Source: Leclercia adecarboxylata (GTDB taxonomy: Bacteria > Pseudomonadota > Gammaproteobacteria > Enterobacterales > Enterobacteriaceae). Taken from it: a stretch of DNA of 64,000 nucleotides. The notes under the pieces are model-generated. The model was not told the DNA's origin and did no database searches. It worked only from the letters and a program-made list of their open reading frames with translations. The translations under genes were made by a program, and so were the position numbers. The stretch covers positions 3,100,001 to 3,164,000 of the forward strand of contig NZ_CP035382.1 in assembly GCF_006874705.1 (NCBI RefSeq). Reading direction: 5' to 3'. Positions 29,469-37,995 of the stretch are shown piece after piece (positions within the stretch are counted from its first letter, which is position 1; each line of letters begins with the position of its first letter).

Positions 29469-31256
29469 CTATTTAGTATTAATTTCAGTCGCTTTAAAGG
29501 CCTGTGAGCCGCCCATATTGTTGGCGTATTTCTGCTTAGAGTTCAGAACCAACTTATTGGCGGACAGGCTGCCAGCTCCACAGGTTTTTAAGTTGAGGAA
29601 ACCACATTTGTAACCTCCATTTACTACCTGCGTCGCGTCCAGCGTCATCGTCTGGGCCGCTTTCATGGTGCCCTGGTTAGTAATCTTGCCCTGGTTTTGC
29701 GTGTTGATGGTCAGGTCGCCCTTCGATTCAAGCAGCCCGGTGTTGAGCAGGTCTTTCTGGGTCAGAATATTCAACGTCCCGCCGATGATATTACCGGTAT
29801 TGGTGGTGACATAGTTATCGAAGTTCATGTCGGCACTATTTCCACGAATGCTGCCACCATTGCTCAGCCAGTGGCTATGAGCGGTTAAGGACTTACCCAC
29901 TTCCAGCATGCTTCCATAGTCTGTAATCAGGCTGCCGTTGGTGGCCAGTGCGATATCGTTACCAGAGATGATACCGGCGTTAGTAATTTCACCTGACGTC
30001 AGACTGCCATTTTTCGCTGCCTGAACTTGTGCAGTGGTGTAACCATAAATATCGCCGGTGACTTTAAGCGTGTCGCCGCCGAAACTGACGGACGTATTTT
30101 GCGCACGCAGAGAACCGCCGTGGTCGACATTGCCAAGTACGTTGACCGAGGCCTGGTTATCCGAACCTAACCAGGAGCCATAAGCGGTAGTCAGATTGCC
30201 GCCGGTGTTCACTGCCAGGGACTGGGCTGCATGGATTGTCCCTTTATTTTCCATGTTACCGGAGGCAGAAACGGCCATTGACCCGGTGTTGCTGATCTCG
30301 CCAGTGTTAACAAGATTGCTCAGGGTATTGAGCATGGCGATGTTTTTGGTGGAAATGGTGCCTGAATTATTCAGTTCCCCAGCGGAAACCATCTGGGTCA
30401 CGAAACCTTTGCCAACGATTTGGCCTTCGTTAATCAGGGAGCCATTGCTGCTCATCGCGAGGGTAGAATTGGCGATAATCGCACCTTTATTGCGTACGCC
30501 AAAGCCCAAATTATTGCCGATCATGGTGATGCTGTTTGCTTTCACTCCACCCAGCATGCTGATATCGATGCTGTACTCCGGCATCAGAAGGTGCTTCAGG
30601 CTGGCCGATTTTTGGTGAGAGGTCAGTTTTCCTGTGCTGTTGTCAAAAGTAAAATTACCCCCGCCAATAATGGCGTTGGCGGCAGTGATGGTACCGTTGA
30701 TATTGATGGCATCGGCCAGAATTACCGCATAGTTATTCGCCGCGTCCATTCCATCCTTACCGATGGTAATGTTGCCGCCAGTCACGTCATAGCTGCTGAT
30801 GGCGCCGGTATCGCTAAAGTTCACTTTGCCGGTCGTCAGAACGGCTTTGTTGGTGTTGATGAAGCTGCAGCCTGAGCAGGTGATACCGTTTGGGTTAGCG
30901 ATAACCACATCGGCTTTTTGCCCACCGACTTCAATAAAGCCCTGCAATGAACTGGATTTGTTGGAGATGACTTCATTTAAGATCACTGACGCACTGCCGT
31001 TGGTCAGGTTGTTATTTTTAGCGATATTGCCCAACGTATTATGGGTATAATTACTGCCGTTGTTGTTGAGTATCATCCCCTTGCTGCCAACATTAAATTC
31101 GCGATACATATTATGCGATACCCCGGCAGCGTTTGGTGCCTCAATATCGATAATTTGCCTACCCGTCTGGTGAGTATAAATCGTGGGGTCGGCATAGACA
31201 AATGAAGACGTTAACGCGGTTGCAAATGCAACATAAGAAAGTTTGAATTTAAACAT
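29469..31256 (-). CDS. short TpsA-type exoprotein (two-partner secretion, ShlA/CdiA/FHA-like N-terminus)
   Basis: A 595-residue secreted protein. After a signal peptide ending SFVYA comes a complete TPS secretion domain (about residues 24-240) with GVSHNMYREFNVGSKGMILNN and the NPNGITCSGC block at 121-130. The remainder is made of short beta-helix-like repeats rich in Asn, Gly, Ser and Thr, such as NTGEISNTGSMAVSASGN. Most TpsA proteins exceed 1000-3000 residues, so this one lacks an obvious effector or toxin domain. It ends in a cysteine pair segment (KCGFLNLKTC) and stops against the ybeL hairpins. It follows its transporter by 67 nt. The locus is AT-rich against its surroundings. Confidence 0.88.
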   Translation of the reverse strand: MFKFKLSYVAFATALTSSFVYADPTIYTHQTGRQIIDIEAPNAAGVSHNMYREFNVGSKGMILNNNGSNYTHNTLGNIAKNNNLTNGSASVILNEVISNKSSSLQGFIEVGGQKADVVIANPNGITCSGCSFINTNKAVLTTGKVNFSDTGAISSYDVTGGNITIGKDGMDAANNYAVILADAININGTITAANAIIGGGNFTFDNSTGKLTSHQKSASLKHLLMPEYSIDISMLGGVKANSITMIGNNLGFGVRNKGAIIANSTLAMSSNGSLINEGQIVGKGFVTQMVSAGELNNSGTISTKNIAMLNTLSNLVNTGEISNTGSMAVSASGNMENKGTIHAAQSLAVNTGGNLTTAYGSWLGSDNQASVNVLGNVDHGGSLRAQNTSVSFGGDTLKVTGDIYGYTTAQVQAAKNGSLTSGEITNAGIISGNDIALATNGSLITDYGSMLEVGKSLTAHSHWLSNGGSIRGNSADMNFDNYVTTNTGNIIGGTLNILTQKDLLNTGLLESKGDLTINTQNQGKITNQGTMKAAQTMTLDATQVVNGGYKCGFLNLKTCGAGSLSANKLVLNSKQKYANNMGGSQAFKATEINTK

Positions 31257-31323
31257 TAATTTATTCCTTTAAATAATACGAATCTGTAACGGTATTGAAA
31301 GAAGTTGAATGATTTGATTAGTG

Positions 31324-33000
31324 TTAATACCTCCACTGCAATGAAAAGCCCATATTGAATGCCTGCGAATGAAACGCATCTGGTTTTATTACTGGTGTAC
31401 CGATAAAAATATCATATTGCGTTGAGAATTTTTCTCCACGCAATCCTGCAACGGCCCCGGATAATACTTTTCCCTGATTATATTGTTCACTTCCCGTCAG
31501 CCTGCCAATGTCCAGACCGGTATAAAATTGTTGACTGGTCGACGGAATATCCCAGATGAAATCGTTACGCCAGTACCAGCCCTGGTTACCGGACAATGTC
31601 CTTTCGCCATCGAAGCCACGTATGGTCCAGCGGTTGCCAATATTCATTTTATTATCCGTAGATAACAGGTCCGGACTGAACTGCGCACTGATTTGTGGAG
31701 CATAGGTAAATGAATCACCCGTCGCCGCAAATTTCATATAAGCCTGGAGTTCGGCATGCAGCACACGCGCTTGCTTATCATACAAGCCCGCTTTTTCTTC
31801 TGGAGTGGCTGAGGAGCTTAGCCAGGGCAATCTGTTTTGCATGCCCACCGAGGCCTCAACGACTTTATTGGCAAAGTAGCGCTGGTGGCGAAGCGTGACA
31901 TCCCAGGCCGGGTTTTGCTTGCGCATAACGCGAAGTTCGCTGCCGCCAAAATAGTAACGTGAACGATTTTTGAAAATTTTCGCATCGAGGCTGGTTTTCT
32001 GCGTGCGGGTGTGTGTGAGCAAGCGCGTCACGGTCGCGCTGTAGTAGCGATTTTTACTCTCATAATCCGTTGTAGACCACCGTCCCCGAAACTGCTGAAG
32101 ATACTCGCTCTGCGCAGCGTACAGGCTCAGATTCCAGTAGCCAAAGGGGATGGAGTAATAAATACTGCTATTTTTATTACCTTCATTGTGCTGGTTGAAC
32201 TCAACGTCGCCGCCGCCCGCAACGTACAGAATGTCATTGAGCGACGCCATGTCATACAGGTAGAGCGCACCGCCGCCCAGATAACGCCCACTGGACCGGC
32301 TGCCCGCATCATTCAGCCATGCGCTAACCTGCCAGGGCTTTCCCATTTTTCGGGTCAGACGGATGTCTGTTTCGCTGAAGTTTTGCCCGGGTACCAGTTG
32401 CATATGGGCAGAGGATCCCGGGAGACGTTGCAGGTTTGCCATTCCCTGTTCGAGGTCGGGCAGGCGCAGAATATCGTCGCGGGAAAAGGGCAGCGAATTC
32501 CACAATGTGGTTCTTGTCACCGGTTCATCGGCGGAATAGGCGATGTGACCAATTTTTCCATAGGTCAGGGTCAGCCGTAATATGCCATTATCCAGGGACT
32601 GAGAGGGAACATCAATGAGCGAGGTAATATACCCTTTGGCAATTAATTCATTTTGCATTGTGCGGGCCAGTAAACGGATCCCTTCAATCCCAAGACATTT
32701 TGATTTCGCCTGAAAGATTATTTTTTTCAGCAGTCGCTGAGTCAGTTCATTATTCTCTGACTCAACATTAATTTCGTTGATGTATTTACAGTTATTCTCT
32801 TCGGGAAAAATTATTTTCTCCTCTGCGGAATTAATCTGAGAGGGCTGATATTGTTGTTGCTGGGGAGTAAGCGAGGCTTCACGAGCCCGATCCTGTTCAG
32901 CCTGGTTGCTAACAGGATGCGCCGTGCTGGCATTAGCATTATGACAAAGCGTAATAAAAATAATACAACCGGCAATCAAGCCGCTGTTACTGATTGACAT
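31324..33000 (-). CDS. TpsB-type outer-membrane transporter (ShlB/FhaC/HecB family)
   Basis: A 558-residue Omp85-superfamily two-partner transporter. From ATG at 33000 there is a signal peptide (SISNSGLIAGCIIFITLCHNANA), a linker rich in Gln, two POTRA-like regions (about 70-215) and a 16-strand barrel ending in an aromatic residue (QWRY). The conserved lid-loop motif appears as RGFDGE near 461-466. It should export the TpsA encoded just downstream. An in-frame frame from 33072 exists but begins at TTG without support, and the ATG at 33000 lies within a short upstream ORF that has the good ribosome-binding site, implying coupled translation. Confidence 0.88.
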   Translation of the reverse strand: MSISNSGLIAGCIIFITLCHNANASTAHPVSNQAEQDRAREASLTPQQQQYQPSQINSAEEKIIFPEENNCKYINEINVESENNELTQRLLKKIIFQAKSKCLGIEGIRLLARTMQNELIAKGYITSLIDVPSQSLDNGILRLTLTYGKIGHIAYSADEPVTRTTLWNSLPFSRDDILRLPDLEQGMANLQRLPGSSAHMQLVPGQNFSETDIRLTRKMGKPWQVSAWLNDAGSRSSGRYLGGGALYLYDMASLNDILYVAGGGDVEFNQHNEGNKNSSIYYSIPFGYWNLSLYAAQSEYLQQFRGRWSTTDYESKNRYYSATVTRLLTHTRTQKTSLDAKIFKNRSRYYFGGSELRVMRKQNPAWDVTLRHQRYFANKVVEASVGMQNRLPWLSSSATPEEKAGLYDKQARVLHAELQAYMKFAATGDSFTYAPQISAQFSPDLLSTDNKMNIGNRWTIRGFDGERTLSGNQGWYWRNDFIWDIPSTSQQFYTGLDIGRLTGSEQYNQGKVLSGAVAGLRGEKFSTQYDIFIGTPVIKPDAFHSQAFNMGFSLQWRY

Positions 33001-33055
33001 GAAGCAATATCCATTTTGTTTCATTGGGCAGGTTATCATCTCTGCTTCTGAACAT
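32987..33055 (-). CDS. 22-codon upstream ORF overlapping the tpsB start
   Basis: ATG at 33055 follows AAGGA with a 7-nt spacer, the best ribosome-binding site in the region. It reads 22 codons in another frame and stops with TAA at 32989-32987, just past the tpsB ATG at 33000. The tpsB start itself has a poor ribosome-binding site. This layout is typical of translational coupling. The peptide is not recognised and may matter only through its translation. Confidence 0.45.
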   Translation of the reverse strand: MFRSRDDNLPNETKWILLHVNQ

Positions 33056-33098
33056 ATGAATATCCTTCTCAAAATGTAAACAGATGCAGCGCCGCCAC

Positions 33099-33118
33099 AT
33101 TAACGCGACAGCGTTAAT
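33099..33118. promoter_or_regulatory. 20-bp perfect palindrome upstream of the two-partner secretion operon
   Basis: ATTAACGC, a 4-nt centre (GACA) and GCGTTAAT form perfect 8-bp arms, 44 bp upstream of the upstream ORF. It is a candidate operator for a dimeric regulator. The rest of 33073-33340 is AT-rich and holds no gene I can support. Confidence 0.4.
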
Positions 33119-33312
33119 TTGAACAATAAAAACTATCTTAAGAATAAGTAAATAGCCCGGGCAAACTTGACGGAGAAGAACCAGGGGGGATAGGGTGAAA
33201 GGTTAACGAAAAGCAGTTTCTTAAGCCAGGCTCATATTCTCATTTAAAGATGAATTTGTATCTCAATTCGTGGATATCTGACTTTGACCGATGCGTTTTT
33301 CTTCAGTTGGAA

Positions 33313-33336
33313 CACGCCCCTGCATTCAGGGGCGTG
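33313..33336 (-). terminator. hairpin after rihA
   Basis: CACGCCCCTG and CAGGGGCGTG form a 10-bp stem just beyond the rihA stop. There is no T-run, so it may be a stabilising or weak terminator hairpin. Confidence 0.45.
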
Positions 33337-33340
33337 GGGG

Positions 33341-34276
33341 CTAGCTGTAAAATTTCAATCGCTCAGCCAGTAAATCAACAAAGGCTTCACGATCGATATC
33401 CGTCATGACCGTCGTATTCGGCGTATTGCCGGTCAGGAAATAATAATCGACCACCGTCATTCCCTGGGTATATTTTCCCTGCGTCTCAATGCCGACCCAG
33501 CGATCCACCGTGGTGAAGATCGCCGGTTTCAGCAGCCAGGCGATGGTGCAGGGATCGTGCAGCGGCGCGCCCTGGAAGCCCCACTTCTCGGTTTTGTGGT
33601 ACTCCATAAAGAAGTCAAGCAGCTCCGCGACCGTGGCCGCCACCGGGTTGCCGATCCGCCGAAAACGCTCGATATCTTCCGCCATAATTTGCGCCCGATG
33701 GGTCACGTCCAGACCGGCCATCACCACCGGAATGCCGGACTGGAAGACGATTTCAGCCGCTTCAGGATCGACAAAGATGTTGAATTCAGCCGCGGGTGTC
33801 CAGTTACCCAGCCCCATGGCACCGCCCATGATCACAATCCGGGCGATTTTAGCATGCAGCTCCGGGTGGCTATTCAGCAGCAGGGCGACGTTAGTTTGTG
33901 GGCCGGTAGCCACCAGCGTTACCGCTTCGGGGCTTTCGCGCAGTACTTTTGCCATCAGCTCTACGGCAGTGCAATCCAGCGGGGCAAAGCCCGGCTCGGG
34001 CAGGGCGGGGCCGTCAAGGCCGCTTTCCCCGTGGACGTTATCGGCAATAATCAGGTCGCGCATCAGGGGCTTGATTGCCCCGCCGGCCACCGGAATATCG
34101 CTGCGTTTCAGCAGGGTCAGCATCCGCAGCGTGTTGCGCAGGGTTTTGTCCGGGGTCTGGTTTCCGGCAGAAGAGGTTACCGCTCTGAGTTCCAGTTCGG
34201 GTGAGGCAAGGGCCAGGACGAGTGCGATCGCGTCATCATGACCCGGGTCGCAATCAAGAATAATCGGTAGTGCCAT
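33341..34276 (-). CDS. rihA: pyrimidine-specific ribonucleoside hydrolase RihA
   Basis: A 311-residue nucleoside hydrolase, the same length as E. coli RihA. The calcium-binding DCDPGHDDA motif is at residues 8-16 and the catalytic His region is near [10 protein letters not shown]. It splits cytidine and uridine into ribose and base. It stands between the secretion locus and gltL, as rihA follows hscC in K-12. Confidence 0.95.
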   Translation of the reverse strand: MALPIILDCDPGHDDAIALVLALASPELELRAVTSSAGNQTPDKTLRNTLRMLTLLKRSDIPVAGGAIKPLMRDLIIADNVHGESGLDGPALPEPGFAPLDCTAVELMAKVLRESPEAVTLVATGPQTNVALLLNSHPELHAKIARIVIMGGAMGLGNWTPAAEFNIFVDPEAAEIVFQSGIPVVMAGLDVTHRAQIMAEDIERFRRIGNPVAATVAELLDFFMEYHKTEKWGFQGAPLHDPCTIAWLLKPAIFTTVDRWVGIETQGKYTQGMTVVDYYFLTGNTPNTTVMTDIDREAFVDLLAERLKFYS

Positions 34277-34361
34277 AGCGTTCTCCGTTCACAGCATATG
34301 TGTGACAAGGTTAACGCTGTCATTGCTAATCGACGAGAAGAAGGGGTGTGAAACGTGAACA

Positions 34362-34388
34362 GGTGCGCAATCTGAGCGATTGCGCACC
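34362..34388 (-). terminator. hairpin after gltL
   Basis: GGTGCGCAATC and GATTGCGCACC form a perfect 11-bp stem with a 5-nt loop 8 nt past the gltL stop. The U-tract is poor. Confidence 0.6.
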
Positions 34389-34395
34389 GGGGAGA

Positions 34396-35121
34396 TTAAT
34401 GCAGGATTTTGGCGAGGAAGTCTTTGGCGCGTTCGGATTGCGGGTTATTAAAGAACTCTTCTTTTGCAGAGTCCTCCACGATTTTACCCTCATCCATAAA
34501 GATCACGCGGTTTGCGACTTTACGCGCAAAGCCCATTTCGTGAGTGACCACCATCATGGTCATACCTTCCTGCGCCAGTTGAACCATAACATCCAGCACT
34601 TCATTGATCATCTCCGGGTCAAGTGCGGAGGTTGGCTCATCAAAAAGCATCGCTACCGGGTCCATACAGAGCGCACGGGCAATCGCCACACGCTGCTGCT
34701 GACCACCGGAGAGCTGCGCCGGGAACTTATCGGCATGGGCGGAGAGGCCCACGCGCTCCAGCAGTTTCAGCCCCTTCTCGCGTGCGGCCGCCTTATCGCG
34801 CTTGAGGACCTTCACCTGCGCCAGGGTCAGGTTCTCAATGATTGACAGATGCGGAAAGAGTTCGAAATGCTGGAACACCATCCCGACGTTAGAACGCAGC
34901 TTCGCCAGGTTGGTTTTCTTGTCATTTACTTTGGTGCCGTTGACGATAATCTCGCCCTGCTGCACTGGCTCGAGGCCGTTCACGGTTTTGATAAGCGTGG
35001 ATTTTCCCGAGCCGGACGGCCCGCAAACTACCACTACCTCACCTTTTTTCACTTCCGTAGAGCAGTCGGTCAGCACCTGAAAGTGCCCATACCATTTAGA
35101 AACATTTTTCAGGGAAATCAT
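34396..35121 (-). CDS. gltL: glutamate/aspartate ABC transporter ATPase GltL
   Basis: A 241-residue ABC ATPase of the polar amino acid importer class. Walker [10 protein letters not shown], the signature LSGGQQQR, Walker [12 protein letters not shown] and the H-loop THEMGF are all present. It powers uptake of glutamate and aspartate with GltJK and the binding protein GltI. Its ATG overlaps the gltK stop as TAATG. Confidence 0.97.
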   Translation of the reverse strand: MISLKNVSKWYGHFQVLTDCSTEVKKGEVVVVCGPSGSGKSTLIKTVNGLEPVQQGEIIVNGTKVNDKKTNLAKLRSNVGMVFQHFELFPHLSIIENLTLAQVKVLKRDKAAAREKGLKLLERVGLSAHADKFPAQLSGGQQQRVAIARALCMDPVAMLFDEPTSALDPEMINEVLDVMVQLAQEGMTMMVVTHEMGFARKVANRVIFMDEGKIVEDSAKEEFFNNPQSERAKDFLAKILH

Positions 35122-35795
35122 TACACTGTCCTTTTCTTCAGCCAGCTGACCAACAGCGACGCGCTTAAACTAATTGCAAAATAGACCGCACCTGCGAAGA
35201 GGATCATCTCAACCTGAGTCCCATCGCGCTCGCCGATGGTGGAGGCGGTGCGGAAGAAGTCTGCCAGGCTCAACACATAAACCAGAGAGGTATCCTGGAA
35301 CAGCACGATACCCTGGGTCAGCAGCAGCGGAACCATGGCGCGGAACGCCTGCGGCAGAATGATAAGCTTCATCGACTGCCAGTGGGTCATGCCTAACGCC
35401 AGGGCAGCGCTGGACTGCCCGCGGGAGATACTCTGGATCCCGGCGCGGATAATCTCTGAATAGTACGCCGCCTCAAACATCGAGAAGGCCACCATCGCCG
35501 AGATCAGGCGGATATCGGACTTCGGCGACAGACCAAGCACATCCTGCAGCAGGCCCGGTACGATCAGGTAGAACCACAGCAGCACCATTACCAGCGGGAT
35601 GGAGCGAAACACGTTGACGTAGGCAGTAGCAAACCAGGCGACAGGCTTAAAACTCGACAGGCGCATCACCGCCAGCAGGGTGCCCCAGACTATCCCGATA
35701 ATGACCGCCGTCAGGGTGATCTTCAGGGTGATGATCAGACCATCAATCAGGTAGGGCAGGGAAGGAACAATGGAACTCCAGTCAAATTCGTACAT
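35121..35795 (-). CDS. gltK: glutamate/aspartate ABC transporter permease GltK
   Basis: A 224-residue inner-membrane permease with five or so hydrophobic segments and the EAA loop ([23 protein letters not shown]) that contacts the ATPase. The length equals that of E. coli GltK. The start overlaps the gltJ stop (TAATG) and the stop overlaps gltL. Confidence 0.97.
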   Translation of the reverse strand: MYEFDWSSIVPSLPYLIDGLIITLKITLTAVIIGIVWGTLLAVMRLSSFKPVAWFATAYVNVFRSIPLVMVLLWFYLIVPGLLQDVLGLSPKSDIRLISAMVAFSMFEAAYYSEIIRAGIQSISRGQSSAALALGMTHWQSMKLIILPQAFRAMVPLLLTQGIVLFQDTSLVYVLSLADFFRTASTIGERDGTQVEMILFAGAVYFAISLSASLLVSWLKKRTV

Positions 35796-36535
35796 TATTT
35801 GCCCCCCAGATTGCCCGGCAGGCGAACTTTACGTTCGACCAGGTTCATCACCAGCATAATCACAGCGTTAATCAGCACGTAGGCCAGGGTAATGGCGGTG
35901 AAGGATTCCCACGCGTGGGCGGAGTAATCCAGCAGTTTGCCCGCCTGCGCGGCCATATCAACCAGACCGATGGTGGAGGCGATGGCCGAGTTTTTCACCA
36001 GGTTCATCATCTCCGAGGTCATCGGCGGCACAATCACGCGATAGGCATTCGGCAGCAGCACATAGCGGTAGGCCTGGGGTAAGGTCAGACCCATCGCCAG
36101 GGCAGCATTTTTCTGTCCGCGGGGCAGGGACTGGATCGCGGCGCGCACCTGCTCGCACACGCGGGCGGCAGTGAACAGACCCAGGCATAGCATGGAAGAG
36201 ACAAAGAACTGAACGTTAGGATCCAGTTCAGATTTGAACCACATGCCAATATCTTCCGGCAGCAGTTCCGGGATAACCAGATACCAGGTAAAGAACTGCA
36301 CGATTAACGGAACGTTACGGAACAGTTCGACGTAGCAGGTTCCCAGCGAGGAGAGAAAACGGTTAGGCACGGTACGTAAAATACCGAACAGCGAGCCGAC
36401 GAGGAAGGCGATGATCCAGGCGGTGATCGACAGTGCGACCGTGACCTGAAAACCGCTCCACAGCCAGCCAAGATAGGTGGTGTTGCCGAACGGGGCTTGC
36501 TGCAGGAAAATGCCCCAGTTCCAGTCGATTGACAT
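35795..36535 (-). CDS. gltJ: glutamate/aspartate ABC transporter permease GltJ
   Basis: A 246-residue permease with the EAA loop [27 protein letters not shown] and hydrophobic segments typical of the HisM/HisQ family. It pairs with GltK to form the channel. It lies after the SroC region, which separates it from gltI and lets the downstream genes be expressed at a lower level than the binding protein. Confidence 0.97.
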   Translation of the reverse strand: MSIDWNWGIFLQQAPFGNTTYLGWLWSGFQVTVALSITAWIIAFLVGSLFGILRTVPNRFLSSLGTCYVELFRNVPLIVQFFTWYLVIPELLPEDIGMWFKSELDPNVQFFVSSMLCLGLFTAARVCEQVRAAIQSLPRGQKNAALAMGLTLPQAYRYVLLPNAYRVIVPPMTSEMMNLVKNSAIASTIGLVDMAAQAGKLLDYSAHAWESFTAITLAYVLINAVIMLVMNLVERKVRLPGNLGGK

Positions 36536-36547
36536 AATAAACTCCAG

Positions 36548-36710
36548 AAAAAAAAGGGTAGCAGCGCTACCCTCGAAGATTGGTGAGAAGCTTTAATGTT
36601 CGCGCTGAGTGGGGAACGACCACTCAACGTTTAGTCTGTCCGCGCTTCCCGACAATCGAGAGGGCAGGAGGTCCCGCCCCTTAATGGTTCTAATTAGTTA
36701 AGTGCTTTGT
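36548..36710 (-). ncRNA. sroC: SroC small RNA (3' gltI to gltJ leader), with its terminator
   Basis: In E. coli and Salmonella the sponge RNA SroC is cut by RNase E from the end of gltI up to an intrinsic terminator before gltJ. The same layout is here: a 158-nt gltI-gltJ gap ending on the minus strand in GGGTAGC-GCT-GCTACCC plus eight T (36548-36572). SroC base-pairs with GcvB and triggers its decay, relieving GcvB repression. The 5' end is approximate because it depends on processing near the gltI stop. Confidence 0.65.
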
Positions 36711-37602
36711 CATTCGGTTCTTTAAACAGAGCCTTCATGTCATCAGACAGCTCAAAGTTCATGTTCAGATTTTTTGGTGGGATTGGGTTCTTGAACCACT
36801 TATCGAACCATTTTTCCGCGTCGCCGGAGGTCTGAACCTGAGCGATGGTGTCATCGACCAGTTTCTTAAATTCCGCGTCGTCTTTACGCATCATGCAGCC
36901 ATAGGCTTCTTTGGATTGCGCGGTGCCGACGATTTCCCAGTTGTCCGGTTTCTTCGCTTTCGCACGCTCACCGGCCAGCAGGGCATCATCCATCATAAAC
37001 GCAACGGCGCGGCCGCTTTCCAGGGTACGGAAAGAGTCGCCGTGGTCTTTGGCGCTGATGATGCGCATGTCCATTTTCTTCTCTTCGTTCAGCTTGTGCA
37101 GCAGCACTTCAGAGGTGGTACCGGAGGTCACGACTACCGCTTTGCCTTTCAGGTCTGCGAAGTCTTTAATCTCGCCGCCTTTTTTGGTCAGCAGACGGGT
37201 ACCGACCACGAAGATGGTATCGGAGAAGGCCGCCTGTTTCTGACGCTCAAGGTTGTTGGTGGTGGAGCCGCACTCAAAATCGAAGGTGCCGTTTTGCAGC
37301 AGCGGGATACGGTTTTGTGAAGTGATTGGGATCAGCTTCACTTCCAGGTCCGGTTTATTAAGCTTTTTCTTCACCGCGTCAACGATCGCGTTGGAGTAAG
37401 CCTGAGAGTAACCCACGACTTTTTGCGTGTTGTCGTAGTATGAGAACGGAACAGAGGATTCACGGTGGCCGACCACAATCACGCCGTTTTTGGCGATTTT
37501 TTCCAGCGTACCGCCCGCTGCCGGGGCAGCATCTTCGGCGTGCACGACGCCCGCGGACAATCCCATTACCAGCATTGCTGTGGCCAGTTTACGTAATTGC
37601 AT
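36694..37602 (-). CDS. gltI: glutamate/aspartate periplasmic binding protein GltI
   Basis: A 302-residue solute-binding protein, the same length as E. coli GltI. A signal peptide ends at VVHA. Conserved family 3 blocks follow, including NGVIVVGHRESSVPFSYYD and GTFDFECGSTTNN with a cysteine pair. The ATG at 37602 follows AAGGAG and matches E. coli, so an in-frame start at 37623 is rejected. A C/A-rich leader element fits repression by the sRNA GcvB. Confidence 0.97.
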   Translation of the reverse strand: MQLRKLATAMLVMGLSAGVVHAEDAAPAAGGTLEKIAKNGVIVVGHRESSVPFSYYDNTQKVVGYSQAYSNAIVDAVKKKLNKPDLEVKLIPITSQNRIPLLQNGTFDFECGSTTNNLERQKQAAFSDTIFVVGTRLLTKKGGEIKDFADLKGKAVVVTSGTTSEVLLHKLNEEKKMDMRIISAKDHGDSFRTLESGRAVAFMMDDALLAGERAKAKKPDNWEIVGTAQSKEAYGCMMRKDDAEFKKLVDDTIAQVQTSGDAEKWFDKWFKNPIPPKNLNMNFELSDDMKALFKEPNDKALN

Positions 37603-37646
37603 ATCCAACTCCTTTTTTATCAACGTCAGGTGCGCATTGATATTCG

Positions 37647-37659
37647 GTGTGATGTTGTT
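37647..37659 (-). promoter_or_regulatory. C/A-rich element in the gltI leader, candidate GcvB target
   Basis: On the minus strand ACAACATCACACC lies about 45 nt upstream of the gltI ATG. GcvB in Salmonella represses gltI by pairing its GU-rich R1 region to a C/A-rich translational enhancer upstream of the ribosome-binding site. Position and composition fit. Pairing was not computed. Confidence 0.5.
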
Positions 37660-37912
37660 ATAACTCGCGCGATACGAGTGCAGTGTTATACGTGTTTGTT
37701 AACATTTAGTTTGGCTTAATGTAAAGATTTTGCTGCGTTATTGTTTATTTTTGCGAAGCGCGCCGCACCATTCAGAGGCATAAATCTGCCGTTGCACCGT
37801 TTCGGTGCTACCGGTGAACAATGCTGGTGCGACCGGGTTGCACGTTAAGCCAAATCGCGTTTGCGTGAATAAACAAAGCAATAGGCGTGCCAGAGTTGGG
37901 GAGAGTGGGGAA

Positions 37913-37982
37913 TTGCCCGGCGGCGCTTTGCTTGCCGGGCCTACAAACGTAGGCCGGGTAAGGCGAAGCCGCCACCCGGCAA
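37913..37982. repeat. paired REP palindromes (BIME) between gltI and lnt
   Basis: Two REP-type units in opposite orientation: GCCCGGCGGCGC...GCCGGGC at about 37915-37941 and GCCGGGTAAGGCGAAGCCGC...ACCCGGC at about 37952-37980. The second is identical over about 32 bp to the copy after ubiF. The 300 bp between it and gltI hold only the gltI promoter and leader, with no gene. Confidence 0.85.
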
Positions 37983-37995
37983 CAGAGGGGAAATG

